Shown here: in pieces, positions 45,699 to 55,534 of the stretch
How positions within the stretch are numbered: the first letter of the stretch is position 1
How the letters are laid out: each line of letters starts with the position of its first letter
Source of the DNA: DASSQJ01 sp963772645
GTDB lineage: Bacteria > Actinomycetota > Actinomycetes > Actinomycetales > Dermatophilaceae
Assembly: GCA_963772645.1 (NCBI GenBank)
Contig: CAVYYD010000003.1
Coordinates: 1 to 64,000, forward strand
Direction of reading: 5' to 3'
Length of the DNA: 64,000 bases
Made by a program: the position numbers and the translations under genes
Notes under the pieces: model-generated
What the model saw: the letters and a program-made list of their open reading frames with translations, nothing else
Databases searched by the model: none
What the model was told of the DNA's origin: nothing

Positions 45699-46959
45699 CG
45701 CTCGCTCTCCGCTCCGGCCCCGCTCAGGTGCACCGGGCAGTTCGGTGAGCCCGCGCAGGACGAGGCCGTCTCCATGGTCCCAGTGGAGGTCCTCCCGCGC
45801 GACGGCCAGCCGCATCCCGGGGAAGCGGGTGACGAGCGCGGTGAACGCGACCTCCGCCTCCAGCCGGGCCAGCCGGGCCCCGAGGCAGTGGTGGATGCCG
45901 TGGCCGAACGCCAGGTGCGCGCCGCCGGTGCGCCGGACGTCGAGGACGTCGGGGTCCTCGGTCCGCGCGGGGTCGCGCCCCGCCGCGGCCAGCGAGACCA
46001 GCACCTGGACCCCGGCCGGCACGGTCGTGCCGGCGACCGTCACGTCGCGGGTCGCGTAGCGGAAGGTCGAGTGGGGGACCGGCGCGTCGTACCGCAGCAG
46101 CTCCTCGACGGCCTGCGGCACGAGCGAGGGGTCGGCGACGAGGGCCTCCCACTGCTCACGGTGCTCGAGGAGAGCGGTGACGCCGTTGCCGATGAGGCTG
46201 GTCGTCGTGTCGTGCCCGGCGACGACGAGCTGGAAGAGGGTCGAGAGCAGCTCCTGGCGGGTGAGCCGTCCGTCCCGGCAGGCGAGGACGAGGTCGCCGA
46301 CGAGGTCCTCGCCGGGTATGTCCCACCGTCGCGTCGACGAGGTCGGTGAGGTAGCCGACGATCGCCTCGGAGGCCGCGACCGCCGCGGCCGGGGGCTCCG
46401 GCCCCGCGGAGGGGGCGAGCAGGGTCGCGAACCACCCCGCCAGGCGGCGCTGGTCCTCGCGGGGGAGGCCGAGCAGCTCGCCGAGCACGGCGAAGGGCAG
46501 CGGGCCCGGCGAAGCCGGCGACGAGGTCGACCGGCGTCCCGGCGCGCCTGCGTGCTCGAGGGCGTCGAGGAGCTCGGCGGCGAGCGCGCGGACACGGGGC
46601 TCCAGCGCGTCGCAGCCGGGTTCGGGTGAAGGCCGGGGCGGCGAGGCCGCGCAGCCGGGTGTGGTCGGGCCGGTCGACGCTGAGCATGTGCCGGGCGAAC
46701 GCCGGGCCGGGCAGGCCCTCGGCGACGACCGCGCCGTCGCGGGCGAGCGCGGCGTGCATGTCCTTGGACAGGTCGGGGTGCGCGAGCGCCTCACGGGCCG
46801 CGGCGTAGCCCGAGGACGAGGAAGGCCCGGTGGCCGTCGGCGAGCGTGGCCTCGTGCACCGCGCCCTGCGACCGCACCTCGGCGAACAGCGGGAACGGGT
46901 CGTCGCGGTCGTAGTCGCCCCAGCGGTCCGAGGGCGCGCGGGCAGGTGCGTCGGTCCAT
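45695..46959 (-). pseudogene. Cytochrome P450 (several frame breaks)
   Basis: About 420 residues when frames are joined from ATG 46959. Pieces: GYAAAREALAHPDLSKDMHAAL, HMLSVDRPDHTRLRGLAAPAFT (C-helix), LVVAGHDTTTSLIGNGVTALL (I-helix oxygen-activation motif), EELLRYDAPVPHSTFRYA (after ExxR) and the haem loop FGHGIHHCLGARLARLE with its Cys ligand. It resembles bacterial CYP105/107-like soluble P450s. Breaks cluster between 46330 and 46960. The last frame reads through into the hydrolase ATG; removing one base would give a TGA overlapping that ATG as ATGA. Confidence 0.8.
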
Positions 46960-47391
46960 CAGAACCTCCGGAAGCCCGAGCAGACGAGGTCGACGCCGCC
47001 CGACGTGGCCGTCCCGCAGGGTGAACACGAGCGACTGGCTGACCGCGTGCCGCCCAGCCGTCGGGGTCGACGACGAGGGTGTAGTGCGACGAGCACCCGG
47101 TCGCCGACGGCCTCGCCGCGACGTCCTCGGCAGGACCACGGTGTCCCAGTCTCCGAACCAGCCGGCGAAGAGGGCGAGGACGTCCTCGCGCCCGAGCGCC
47201 TCGACGAGCCCGCCGGGGAGCAGGGCCCGCAGCGCGGACGTCGTCGCGTGAGGTGCTCACCGAGCCGGTCGAACGCGACCGGTCGGCGACCGCGGTCGGC
47301 GAAGGACCGGCCAGGGCGAGCGCGTCATCGGTGGCGACGGGTACGGGGGGCGGTGCGGGTACGGCGCGGTCGCGGTGGTGTCGGTGGTCAT
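46959..47391 (-). pseudogene. NTF2/SnoaL-like protein (frame-broken)
   Basis: From ATG 47391 to the TGA at 46959, which overlaps the P450 ATG. Segments in different frames include FAGWFGDWDTVVL, VALHPRR/YTLVVDPDGW, HAVSQSLVFTLRDGHV and DLVCSGFRRF. These fit the small cone-shaped nuclear-transport-factor-2 fold (expected length about 140). Such proteins bind or cyclise small hydrophobic substrates. Its start overlaps the monooxygenase stop by 4 nt. Confidence 0.6.
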
Positions 47392-48623
47392 GAGGCCTCC
47401 TTGGCCGCGGGGGCCCGGACGGCACCCAGGTGGTGGAGCAGATGGTCGGCCAGGTCGCGGGTGTCGGCGCCCGGCGCCGTCGACGTAGGTGGAGCGCCGC
47501 CGCCGCAGCAGCGGGCAGGCCGAGGACGTAGAGACCCGGCCAGCGGACGACGCCGCCGTCGTGCTGAGCCGGCCTCGGTGGTCGAGGACGGGCACGTCGA
47601 GCCAGGACAGGTCCGGCCGGACGCCGGTGGCCCAGACGACGCGAGCGGACCTCTCCGGTGCGCAGGTCCAGCTGGAGCACCGGGCGCCCGGGCTGGGTCG
47701 GGTCCGGGCGCTCGCCCCGACCGCCGGCGTGGGCGTCGACGGAGTCGAGCAGCCGGCCGAGCTTGAGGTCGGCGAGCGCGCAGACGTTGGCCAGCGACCC
47801 GGAGAACTGGGCGACGCCGTCGCGCATCCCGGCGAGCCGGCCGACGACCCGCACCCCGTCGGCCCGGAGGGTGTTGAGGTCGAGGGTGCGGTCGGCGCCG
47901 ACGAGCTGGAGCGAGGGGAGGTGGCGCGCCCGGACGAGGTCGTCGACCTCGTCCCAGCGCTCGTCGAGGATGCCGAGCACGTCGAGCCACCAGAGGATGT
48001 CGCGCCCGCGGTAGCGGCGGGGCACGCGGACGTGCTCGCCGACCGCGAGGGTCACCGGCCGTCCGGTGCGCTGGAGCTCCTCGGCGATCTGCAGGCCGCT
48101 CGCCGACCCGCCGACGACGAGGACGCCGCCGCCGGGCAGCCCGTCCGGGTTGCGGTACTCCAGCGGCGGTGACCGGTGACGCCCGGCCGGGAGCCGGCGG
48201 GCGAGGGCCGGGACCGACGCCGCGGGTCGTCCCCGCCGCGAGCACGACGCGTCCGCGCCCACCAGGTGCCGCGGTCGGTCCGCACCTCGAAGCCCGGGCC
48301 ACCCGGCCGCACCGAGGTCACCGTCGTGCCGGTGACCACCGGCGCAGCCGGTCTGCCGGCGTAGCGCCGACGACGAGGTCGGCGAACTGGCCGGCGGTGA
48401 GGTAGCCGTCGGGGTCGTCGCCGCGGTCGGTGAGCCCGGGCAGCCGGGTCATCCAGTTGGGGGTGAGCAGCCGCAGCGAGTCCCAGCGCCGGGTCCGCCA
48501 CGAGCTGGCCACCTCGCCTCGCTCGAGGACCACGTGGTCGACGGAGCGCTCGGCGAGGCGGCGGCTCATCGGCGAGTCCGGCGTGGCCGGCCCCGACGAC
48601 GACCGCGGAGACGGCGTCGCATC
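47388..48623 (-). pseudogene. FAD/NAD(P)-dependent flavin monooxygenase-like oxidoreductase (frame-broken)
   Basis: When frames are joined, about 400 residues. VVVGAGHAGLAMSRRLAE (FAD-binding GxGxxG), VLERGEVASSWRTRRWDSLR, LTPNWMTRLPG, then a second Rossmann motif VLVVGGSASGLQIAEEL (NADPH), WWLDVLGILDERWDEVDDLV, and GLYVLGLP near the end. The pattern is of group B flavin monooxygenases that oxygenate N, S or ketone groups. Indels lie near 48585, 48360, 48230, 47650 and 47500. Overlaps NTF2-like gene by 4 nt. Confidence 0.75.
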
Positions 48624-49181
48624 ACGCCGGGTGACCGTGACGTCGGTCGGGTTGGTGAGGATGTCGAAGACCGCGGAGCGCTTCTGGGACTGGGCCACGA
48701 CGGCGCGGACCTCGTCGGTGGTGGCGTCGGCGTCGACCGTGTACTCCACGCAGACCCCGCTGAAGCCGTTGCGGACGTCGGGGTCGGCGCCGAGGATGCC
48801 GTGCAGGTCCATGTCGGCCGAGAGCGTGGCGGTCACCGAGCGCAGCTGGATCTCGCGCTGCTGGGCGACCGCGGCGATCCCGGCGGTGAGGCAGGCGCCG
48901 AGACCGACGAGCACGTACTCGACCGGGGTCGGGCCGTTGTCCTTCGCCGCGAACTGGAGCGGGTGGTCGGCGTCGAGGACGAACGAGGTGTGGTGCGCCT
49001 GCTCGTCGGAGAAGCCGTGGAAACCGGCGATCTCCGACCGGCTGTGGGTGCCGTTGACCCAGGTGACGGAGGACCGCCACTGGAACTCGGCGATCTCCGG
49101 GGTGTCGGCGAAGGCCTCGCGGGCGCCGAGGAGGGCCTCGACGTTGACGCCGTTGTCGACGGTGGCGGTGCTGGTGGTCAT
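48622..49181 (-). CDS. OsmC-family protein
   Basis: About 186 residues from ATG 49181 (AAGGAG upstream). NGPTPVEYVLVGLGACLTAGIAAVAQQREIQLRSV holds the conserved OsmC cysteine and flanking glycines. FRWRSSVTW-type start (FQWRSSVTWVNGTHSRSEI) and KRSAVFDILTNPTDVTV end the domain. OsmC proteins reduce organic hydroperoxides or act as redox carriers. First gene of an operon running to 43556. The end is uncertain because the frame runs on into the monooxygenase; a TGA at 48622 in a shifted frame fits best. Confidence 0.85.
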
Positions 49182-49311
49182 GCTGGTGCTCCTTCGGCGG
49201 GCGGCCCCCGGCCGCTCGGGTGGGTTGACGTCGACCACCGTCCTCGCCCGGCCGGGTGCCCCGCGTCGGGTGGCCTCCCTAGTCCTCGGGCACCGAGCCA
49301 CCCAGGGGGCC

Positions 49312-49317
49312 TAGAAT
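49312..49317 (+). promoter_or_regulatory. -10 box of the LuxR-type regulator gene
   Basis: TAGAAT lies 7 nt before GTG 49325, the spacing of a leaderless transcript. The in-frame ATG at 49316 falls inside this box, so GTG is the preferred start. No clear -35 is seen. Confidence 0.5.
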
Positions 49318-49324
49318 GCGGCGG

Positions 49325-52075
49325 GTGACCAGGCCCCACCTCTGGGGCAGGGACGACGAGCGGCAGGAGCTCGCGCGCCTGCTCGGCACGGCACGCCTCG
49401 GCGTCGGGGGGACCCTGGCCGTGACCGGCGAGGCCGGGGCCGGCAAGAGCGCCCTCGTCGACGACGCCGTCGCCGCCGCCGAGGGCCTGCGCGTGCTGCG
49501 GGCGGTCGGCCTGGACGCCGAGCGGCACCTGCCCTTCGCGGGCCTGCTCCAGCTCCTGCGGCCGGCGCTCGACCGGCTGGAGGACCTCGCCCACCCCCAG
49601 GCGGAGGCCCTCGCGGGGGCGCTCGGCCTCTCCGAGGAGCCGCCCGGCACCGGTGACCGGTTCATGATCGGGGCCGCCGTCCTCGGGCTGCTCGCCCGGT
49701 ACGCCGAGGACGGCCCGGTGGTCGTCGTCGTCGACGACCTGCAGGCCCTGGACCTGCCGTCGGTCGAGGCCATCCTCTTCTCCGCGCGCCGCCTGGCGGC
49801 CGACCCGGTCGCGGTGCTGCTCGCCGCCCGCAGCCCCGACGCCGACCACCTGCTCGTGGGCTTCCCCGTCTCCGGCTGGGTGGGCTCGGCCGCGACGCGA
49901 GCGCCGCCCTCGTCTCGGCGGCGGTCGGCGGACCGCTGCCGGCCGGCCAGCTGGACCCGCTGCTCGCCCTCGCCGACGGCAACCCCCTGGCCCTGCTCGA
50001 GCTCACCGGCCAGGACCTCGATGCCCTCGCCACGTGGCCGGGCGACCTGCCGACGCGGGTGCCGGACGCGGTGACGGTGGCCTACGCCCGGCGCCTCGAC
50101 CGGCTCGACGCGGCGTGCCGCACGGTCCTGCTCGTGGCCGCCGTCTGCCGGCGGTGACCTCGCCGTCACCACCCGAGCCTGCGCCGCCCTCGGCGTCGAG
50201 GTCGCCGCGTTGGACGAGGCCGCGGACGCCGGCCTCGTGACGGTCCGGCTCGGCCAGGTCACCTTCCGCCACCCCTTGGTGCGCTCGGCCGTCTACTCGC
50301 GGGCCGGCGGCCGCGACCGGCGAGCGGTGCACGCCGCCGTCGCCGAGGTGCTCCCGCCGAGCGACGCCGACCGCCGGGCCTGGCACCTGTCCGAGGCGGT
50401 GTGGGGGCCGGACGCGGAGGTGGCCGCCCTGCTGGCCGGCGCCGGCGACCGCGCCCGGGCGCGCACCGCCTACTCGGTCGCCTCGGGGGCGTACGAGCGG
50501 GCCGCCCGGCTGCACCCCGACGGCACCGCGGGGGCGGCGTTGCTCCTACGGGCCGCGGAGGCCGCGTGGTCGGCCGGGCTCACCGAGCGGGCGGTGGGGC
50601 TCCTCGACGAGCACGCGCGGGAGCCCGGGGCCGCGCCCGGCCGGGTCCGGGAGCTGGCCCTGCGCGGCGCCATCGCCGCGCGGACCGGGCGGCTGCGCGA
50701 CGCCCGCGAGATGCTCCTGGCCGCTGCGGACCTGAGCACCGACCCCGCCGAGCAGTGCGTGCTCGTCGCGGACGCCGTGCACGCCAGCTTCTACCTCGCC
50801 GGTGCCCCGGCGGCCTCACGGATGGCGCAGCGGCTGGTGCGGCTCACCCCGGCCCTGGAGGACCCCACGGCCCTCGCCCTCGGCCTCATCGCCATGGGCC
50901 TGGCCCGGGCCCTGGCGGGGGAGCCGGGCGGGGCGGAGCCCCTGCTCGCCGCGGTCCCGCTCATCCAGGCCAGCCCCGAGCTGACGACCGACCCGCACCG
51001 CCTCTCCTGCGTCATGCTCGTCCCCCTCGTGCTGCGCGACGCCACGGGGGGTCAGCCCCTGCGCGGGCTCGTCGACGAGGTCCGCCGCACGGCCGGCGTC
51101 GGTGCCCTGCCCACGGTGCTCTTCCACGTGGCCCGCGACCAGGCGACGACCTCCTCCTGGGAGGAGGCGACCGCGAACTACACCCAGTCGGTGCGCCTCG
51201 CCGAGGAGACGGGACAGGTCACCGAGCGGTTCATGTCGCTCGCCGGCCTGTGCTGGCTGGAGTCCCGGCAGGGGCGGGAGGAGTCCTGCCGGGCGCACGC
51301 GGCCGAGGTCCTCGCGGCGCCCGAGCTCGCGCACCTCCCGATGGCCGAGGCGTGGGTACGCTTCGCGCTCGGCGACCTCGAGCTCTCCCTCGCTCACCCC
51401 GAGCTGGCGCTCCCGGAGCTGCGGGGGCTCCAGGAGCTGATGGCGCGCCACGAGCTGGCCGACGTCGACCTCATGCCCGGGCCCGAGCTCGTCGAGGCGC
51501 TGCTGCGGCTCGGCGAGGTCGACGCCGCGGTCCCCGTGGCGCTGGCCTACCAGCAGGCCGCCGAGGCCAAGGAGCAGCCGTGGGCCCGGGCCCGCGCGGC
51601 GCGCACCCTGGGCCGCCTCGGGGGCGAGCGTGGCGACGCGGACACGTGCTTCACCATGGCGCTCGAGGTGCACGCCGCGACGCTGGACCGGTTCGAGACC
51701 GGCCGCACCCGGCTGGCTTACGGCGAGTGGCTGCGCCGCGCCGCCCGCCGGGTCGAGGCGCGCACCCAGCTGCGGGCGGCGCTGGCCGACTTCGAGGACC
51801 TCGGTGCCTCGCGCTGGGCGGCCCGGGCGGCGTCCGAGCTGGAGGCGACGGGGGAGACCGTCCGCCGGCGTGGTGCCAGCCCGCGCAGCCAGCTGACGCC
51901 CCAGGAGCTCCAGGTGAGCCTCCTGCTCGTCGAGGGGCGGACGACGAGGGAGGCCGCCGCGGCGCTCTTCCTCAGCCCCAAGACGGTCGAGTACCACCTG
52001 CGCAAGGTCTACACGAAGCTGGGCATCGGGTCGCGGCCCGAGCTGGTCGAGCTGCTCGCGACGCCCCACGGCTAG
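49325..52075 (+). CDS. LuxR-family ATPase (LAL-type) transcriptional regulator (two frameshifts)
   Basis: About 915 residues. N-terminal AAA ATPase: Walker A VTGEAGAGKSALVDD, Walker B VVVVVDDLQALDLPS. A long TPR-like helical middle follows, then a C-terminal LuxR HTH (LTPQELQVSLLLVEGRTTREAAAALFLSPKTVEYHLRKVYTKLG). Frame changes near 49890 and 50150 join the ATPase to the rest. LAL proteins activate transcription on sensing small molecules. It diverges from the OsmC-P450 operon with a 134-bp gap and is its probable regulator. Confidence 0.88.
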
Positions 52076-52084
52076 GTTGGCCCC

Positions 52085-53530
52085 ATGCCGCGTCCCAGAG
52101 TCGTGCTCCGGCCCACCGACGCCCCGATCGCCCCCGGTCTCGGACGGACGCTGCGCGAGCGGTTCGCGGCGGTCCGGTCCGAGCTCGGCCTCGACGGCCC
52201 CTACCCGGCCGACGCCCTCGCCGAGGCCGAGCGGGCGGCCGCCGACCCGCCGCGGCCGCCGGCCGACGAGACGGACCTGTCGTTCTTCACCCTCGACCCG
52301 CCGGGGTCGATGGACCTCGACCAGGCGATGCACCTGGAGCGCGACGGCGCCGGCCACCGCATCCGGTACGCGATCGCCGACGTGCCCGGCTTCGTCCGGC
52401 TCGGCGGCGACCTCGACCGCGTCACGCGCGAGCGCGGCCAGACCGTCTACTGCCCGGACGAGCGGGTGCCGCTGCACCCGACCGTGCTCTCCGAGGGCGC
52501 CGCCAGCCTGCTGCCCGGACAGGTGCGGCCGGCCTACGTCTGGGACCTTCGCCTCGACGGCGAGGGCGAGCTGGCCTCCGCACAGGTGCACCGGGCCCTC
52601 GTCCGCAGCGTCGAGCGGCTCGACTACGCCACGGTCCAGGGCCGGCTCGACGGGGGCGAGGACGACGAGCGGCTCACCCTGCTGCGTGAGGTGGGGGAGC
52701 GGCGGGTCGCGAGGGAGATGGCCCGTGGGGGCGCCAGCCTGCCGATGCCGGAACAGCAGGTCACCGAGTCCGCCGACGGCCGCTTCACCCTCGAGTTCCG
52801 CCCGCCGGTCCCCGTGGAGGAGTGGAACGCCCAAGTCTCGCTGCTCACCGGCATGGCCGGCGCGGCGATGATGCTCGGCGCCGGGGTCGGCGTGCTCCGG
52901 ACGATGCCGGCACCGGAGGACGCGGCCGTCGCCCGGTTCCGCCGGGCCGCCCGGGGGCTGGGCGTCCAGTGGCCGCCGGGGATGCCCTACGGCGACCTGG
53001 TCCGCGGGCTGGACCGCACCAACCCCCACCACCTCGCCCTGATCCACGAGGCGACGACGCTCTTCCGGGGGGCCGGCTACACGGCCTTCGACGGCGAGCC
53101 GCCGGAGCAGCGTGAGCACGCCGCGGTCGCCGCGCCGTACGCCCACGTCACCGCGCCGCTGCGGCGCCTCGTGGACCGGTTCGGGCTCGTCGCCTGCGAG
53201 TCCGCGTGCCGCGGGGTCGACGTGCCGGAGGCCGTCCGGGCCGCCCTGCCGCTGCTGCCCGACCTGATGCGGGAGAGCGACCGCACCGCCCGGACCGCCG
53301 AGCGGGCCTGCGCCGACGCCACCGAGGCGGCCGTGCTCAGCGGGCGCGTGGGGGAGCGGTTCCCGGCCGTGGTCATCGACCACACCGAGAAGGGGATGGA
53401 GGTCCAGCTCGTCGACCTGCCGGTCCTCGGCCGGGTGGCCGGTCCGCGGGCGGAGCTCGGCGCGGCCGTCGAGGTGCGGCTGGACGGTGCGGACGTCAGC
53501 GCCGGAGAGGTGGCCTTCACCCGCGCGTGA
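52085..53530 (+). CDS. RNB-domain ribonuclease (RNase II/R family)
   Basis: 481 residues. LSFFTLDPPGSMDLDQAMHLER has the catalytic Asp cluster, with YAIADVPGFV and the RNB core following (YCPDERVPLHPTVLSEGAAS; PYAHVTAPLRRLVDRF). Cold-shock and long S1 domains of classical RNase R are absent; only a short C-terminal OB-like tail remains. This compact form is common in actinobacteria. A TAGGTT box 6 nt before the ATG suggests a leaderless message. Confidence 0.92.
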   Translation: MPRPRVVLRPTDAPIAPGLGRTLRERFAAVRSELGLDGPYPADALAEAERAAADPPRPPADETDLSFFTLDPPGSMDLDQAMHLERDGAGHRIRYAIADVPGFVRLGGDLDRVTRERGQTVYCPDERVPLHPTVLSEGAASLLPGQVRPAYVWDLRLDGEGELASAQVHRALVRSVERLDYATVQGRLDGGEDDERLTLLREVGERRVAREMARGGASLPMPEQQVTESADGRFTLEFRPPVPVEEWNAQVSLLTGMAGAAMMLGAGVGVLRTMPAPEDAAVARFRRAARGLGVQWPPGMPYGDLVRGLDRTNPHHLALIHEATTLFRGAGYTAFDGEPPEQREHAAVAAPYAHVTAPLRRLVDRFGLVACESACRGVDVPEAVRAALPLLPDLMRESDRTARTAERACADATEAAVLSGRVGERFPAVVIDHTEKGMEVQLVDLPVLGRVAGPRAELGAAVEVRLDGADVSAGEVAFTRA

Positions 53531-53552
53531 ACCCGGTCGGCGGTGCCGCCGG

Positions 53553-54485
53553 TCACCCCGCGGGCGGGACCGAGGGCGCTTCGGCTCGCACCCGGGTGCC
53601 GGCCGTCCCGGCGACGATGCCGGCGATGTCCGCGAGGGAGCCGATCACGGCGTCGTTGCCGGTTGCGGTCACGAACGCGCACGCCGCCTCGACCTTGGGC
53701 CCCATCGAGCCCGGGGGCAGGTCGAGGCCCGCCAGCTCATCGGGCGACACGGTGCCCAGCCGACGTTGTCGCGGGGTGTTCCAGTCGAGGTACACCCCGT
53801 CGACGTCGGTGGCGATGACGAGCAGGTCGGCGGCGAGCTGCCGGGCCAGCAGGGAGGATGCGAGGTCCTTGTCGATGACCGCCTCGACGCCGTGGAGCTG
53901 CCCGTCCGTGTCGTACATCGTCGGGATGCCACCGCCCCCGGCGCAGATGACGATCGTGCCGTGCTCGAGCAGGGTGCGGATGGGCCCGATCTCGAAGATC
54001 CGTCGCGGCCTCGGGCTGGCCACGACGCGGCGGAACCGGTCACCGTCGGGCGCGACCGTCCATCCGTTGCTCGCCGCGAGCAGGTCCGCGGTCTCGCGGT
54101 CGTAGACCGGCCCGATGGGCTTGGTGGGGTGGTCGAACGCCGGGTCGTGCGGGTCGACCTCGACCATGGTCAGGAGGGTCGCGAAGGGCTGTTCGACGGG
54201 CAGCAGGTTGCCCAGCTCCTGCTCGATGACGTAGCCGATCATCGCCTCGGTCTGGGCGCCGAGCACGTCCAGGGGGTAGGGCGCCACGTCCTCGTAGGCC
54301 GCCGCCTGGAGGGACAGCAGCCCCACCTGGGGCCCGTTCCCGTGAGCCACGACGACCTCGTTGCCGGGTGCGATGTGCGCGATGCTCTGCGCGGCCACCC
54401 GGATGTTCGCCCGCTGGTTCTCCGCGGTCATCGGTTGGCCCCGCTGCAGCAGGGCGTTGCCACCCAGGGCGATCACGATCCGCAT
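53553..54485 (-). CDS. arcC: Carbamate kinase
   Basis: 310 residues. RIVIALGGNALLQRG binds the phosphates; VVAHGNGPQVGLLSLQ, VICAGGGGIP and AVIDKDLASSLLA are further signatures. It makes ATP from carbamoyl phosphate, the energy-yielding step of the arginine deiminase pathway. Last gene of arcD-arcA-arcB-arcC, 27 nt after arcB. Confidence 0.96.
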   Translation of the reverse strand: MRIVIALGGNALLQRGQPMTAENQRANIRVAAQSIAHIAPGNEVVVAHGNGPQVGLLSLQAAAYEDVAPYPLDVLGAQTEAMIGYVIEQELGNLLPVEQPFATLLTMVEVDPHDPAFDHPTKPIGPVYDRETADLLAASNGWTVAPDGDRFRRVVASPRPRRIFEIGPIRTLLEHGTIVICAGGGGIPTMYDTDGQLHGVEAVIDKDLASSLLARQLAADLLVIATDVDGVYLDWNTPRQRRLGTVSPDELAGLDLPPGSMGPKVEAACAFVTATGNDAVIGSLADIAGIVAGTAGTRVRAEAPSVPPAG

Positions 54486-54512
54486 GGTGTCTCCTCCCGC
54501 CCCGGCCTGGGG

Positions 54513-55517
54513 TCAGCCGAGCGCGGCGACGAGGATCGCCTTGATGGTGTGCATCCGGTTCTCGGCCTGCTCGAAGGCGAGGTTGGCCGGGCTCTCGAAC
54601 ACGTCGTCCGTGACCTCCACGCCGTTGGCCAGGTGGGGGTACTGCTCCGCGATCCGCGCGCCCACGGTCGTCTCGGCGTTGTGGAGCGCCGGCAGGCAGT
54701 GCATGAAGCGGACCCGTGGGTTCTCCGCGGCGGCCATCAGCCCCTTGTTCACCTGGTAGGGGAGCAGCAGCGCGATCCGATCGCCCCAGGCCTCGATCGG
54801 CTCGCCCATCGAGACCCAGACGTCGGTGTGGATGAAGTCCACACCGCGCACCGCCTCGACGGGGTCGTCCGTGATGGTCAACCGGGCGCCGGACCCCGCG
54901 GCGAAGTCACGACACATCGCCACGTGCTCCTCGCTCGGCCACAGCTCCTTCGGTGCGCCGATCCGCACGTCCATGCCCAGCTTGGCTCCGACCAGCAGGA
55001 GCGAGTTGGCGACGTTGTTGCGGCCGTCGCCGACGAACGCGTACGCGATCTCGTGGATCGGCTTGCTGCTGTGCTCGGTCATCGTCAGCACGTCGGCGAG
55101 CATCTGGGTCGGGTGGAACTCGTCGGTGAGCCCGTTGAACACCGGCACCCCGGCGTACTCGGCGAGCTCCTCGACGATCTCCTGGCCGGCCCCGCGGTAC
55201 TCGATGGCGTCGTACATCCGGCCGAGGACCCGCGCGGTGTCCTTCATCGACTCCTTGTGCCCGATCTGTGAGGACGTCGGGTCGATGTAGGTGACGTGCG
55301 CCCCCTCGTCGTAGGCCGCCACCTCGAACGCACAGCGGGTCCGGGTCGAGGTCTTCTCGAAGATCAGCGCGATGTTGCGGCCCTCGAGGCTGCGACGGGT
55401 CACCCCGGAGTACTTCGCCCGCTTCAGGTCACGGGACAGGTCGAGCAGGTAGTGCAGGTCGCGCTCGGAGTGGTGCACCAGGGAGAGCAGGTTGCGGTTG
55501 CGGTTGTTGAACGGCAT
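54513..55517 (-). CDS. arcB: Ornithine carbamoyltransferase (catabolic)
   Basis: 334 residues. Carbamoyl phosphate loop FEKTSTRTRCAFE, SQIGHKESMKDTARVLGRMYD, HPTQMLADVLTMTEH and the ornithine site FMHCLPALHN. It converts citrulline to ornithine and carbamoyl phosphate in this operon. Sequence and context match the catabolic ArcB; the anabolic ArgF would be a separate gene. Confidence 0.95.
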   Translation of the reverse strand: MPFNNRNRNLLSLVHHSERDLHYLLDLSRDLKRAKYSGVTRRSLEGRNIALIFEKTSTRTRCAFEVAAYDEGAHVTYIDPTSSQIGHKESMKDTARVLGRMYDAIEYRGAGQEIVEELAEYAGVPVFNGLTDEFHPTQMLADVLTMTEHSSKPIHEIAYAFVGDGRNNVANSLLLVGAKLGMDVRIGAPKELWPSEEHVAMCRDFAAGSGARLTITDDPVEAVRGVDFIHTDVWVSMGEPIEAWGDRIALLLPYQVNKGLMAAAENPRVRFMHCLPALHNAETTVGARIAEQYPHLANGVEVTDDVFESPANLAFEQAENRMHTIKAILVAALG

Positions 55518-55534
55518 GGCGTACCTCGTGTCGG

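Noticed and set aside
50816..53383. An 855-codon minus-strand open frame opposite the regulator and RNB genes
   Set aside because: It crosses two well-supported plus-strand genes and shows shadow-like composition.
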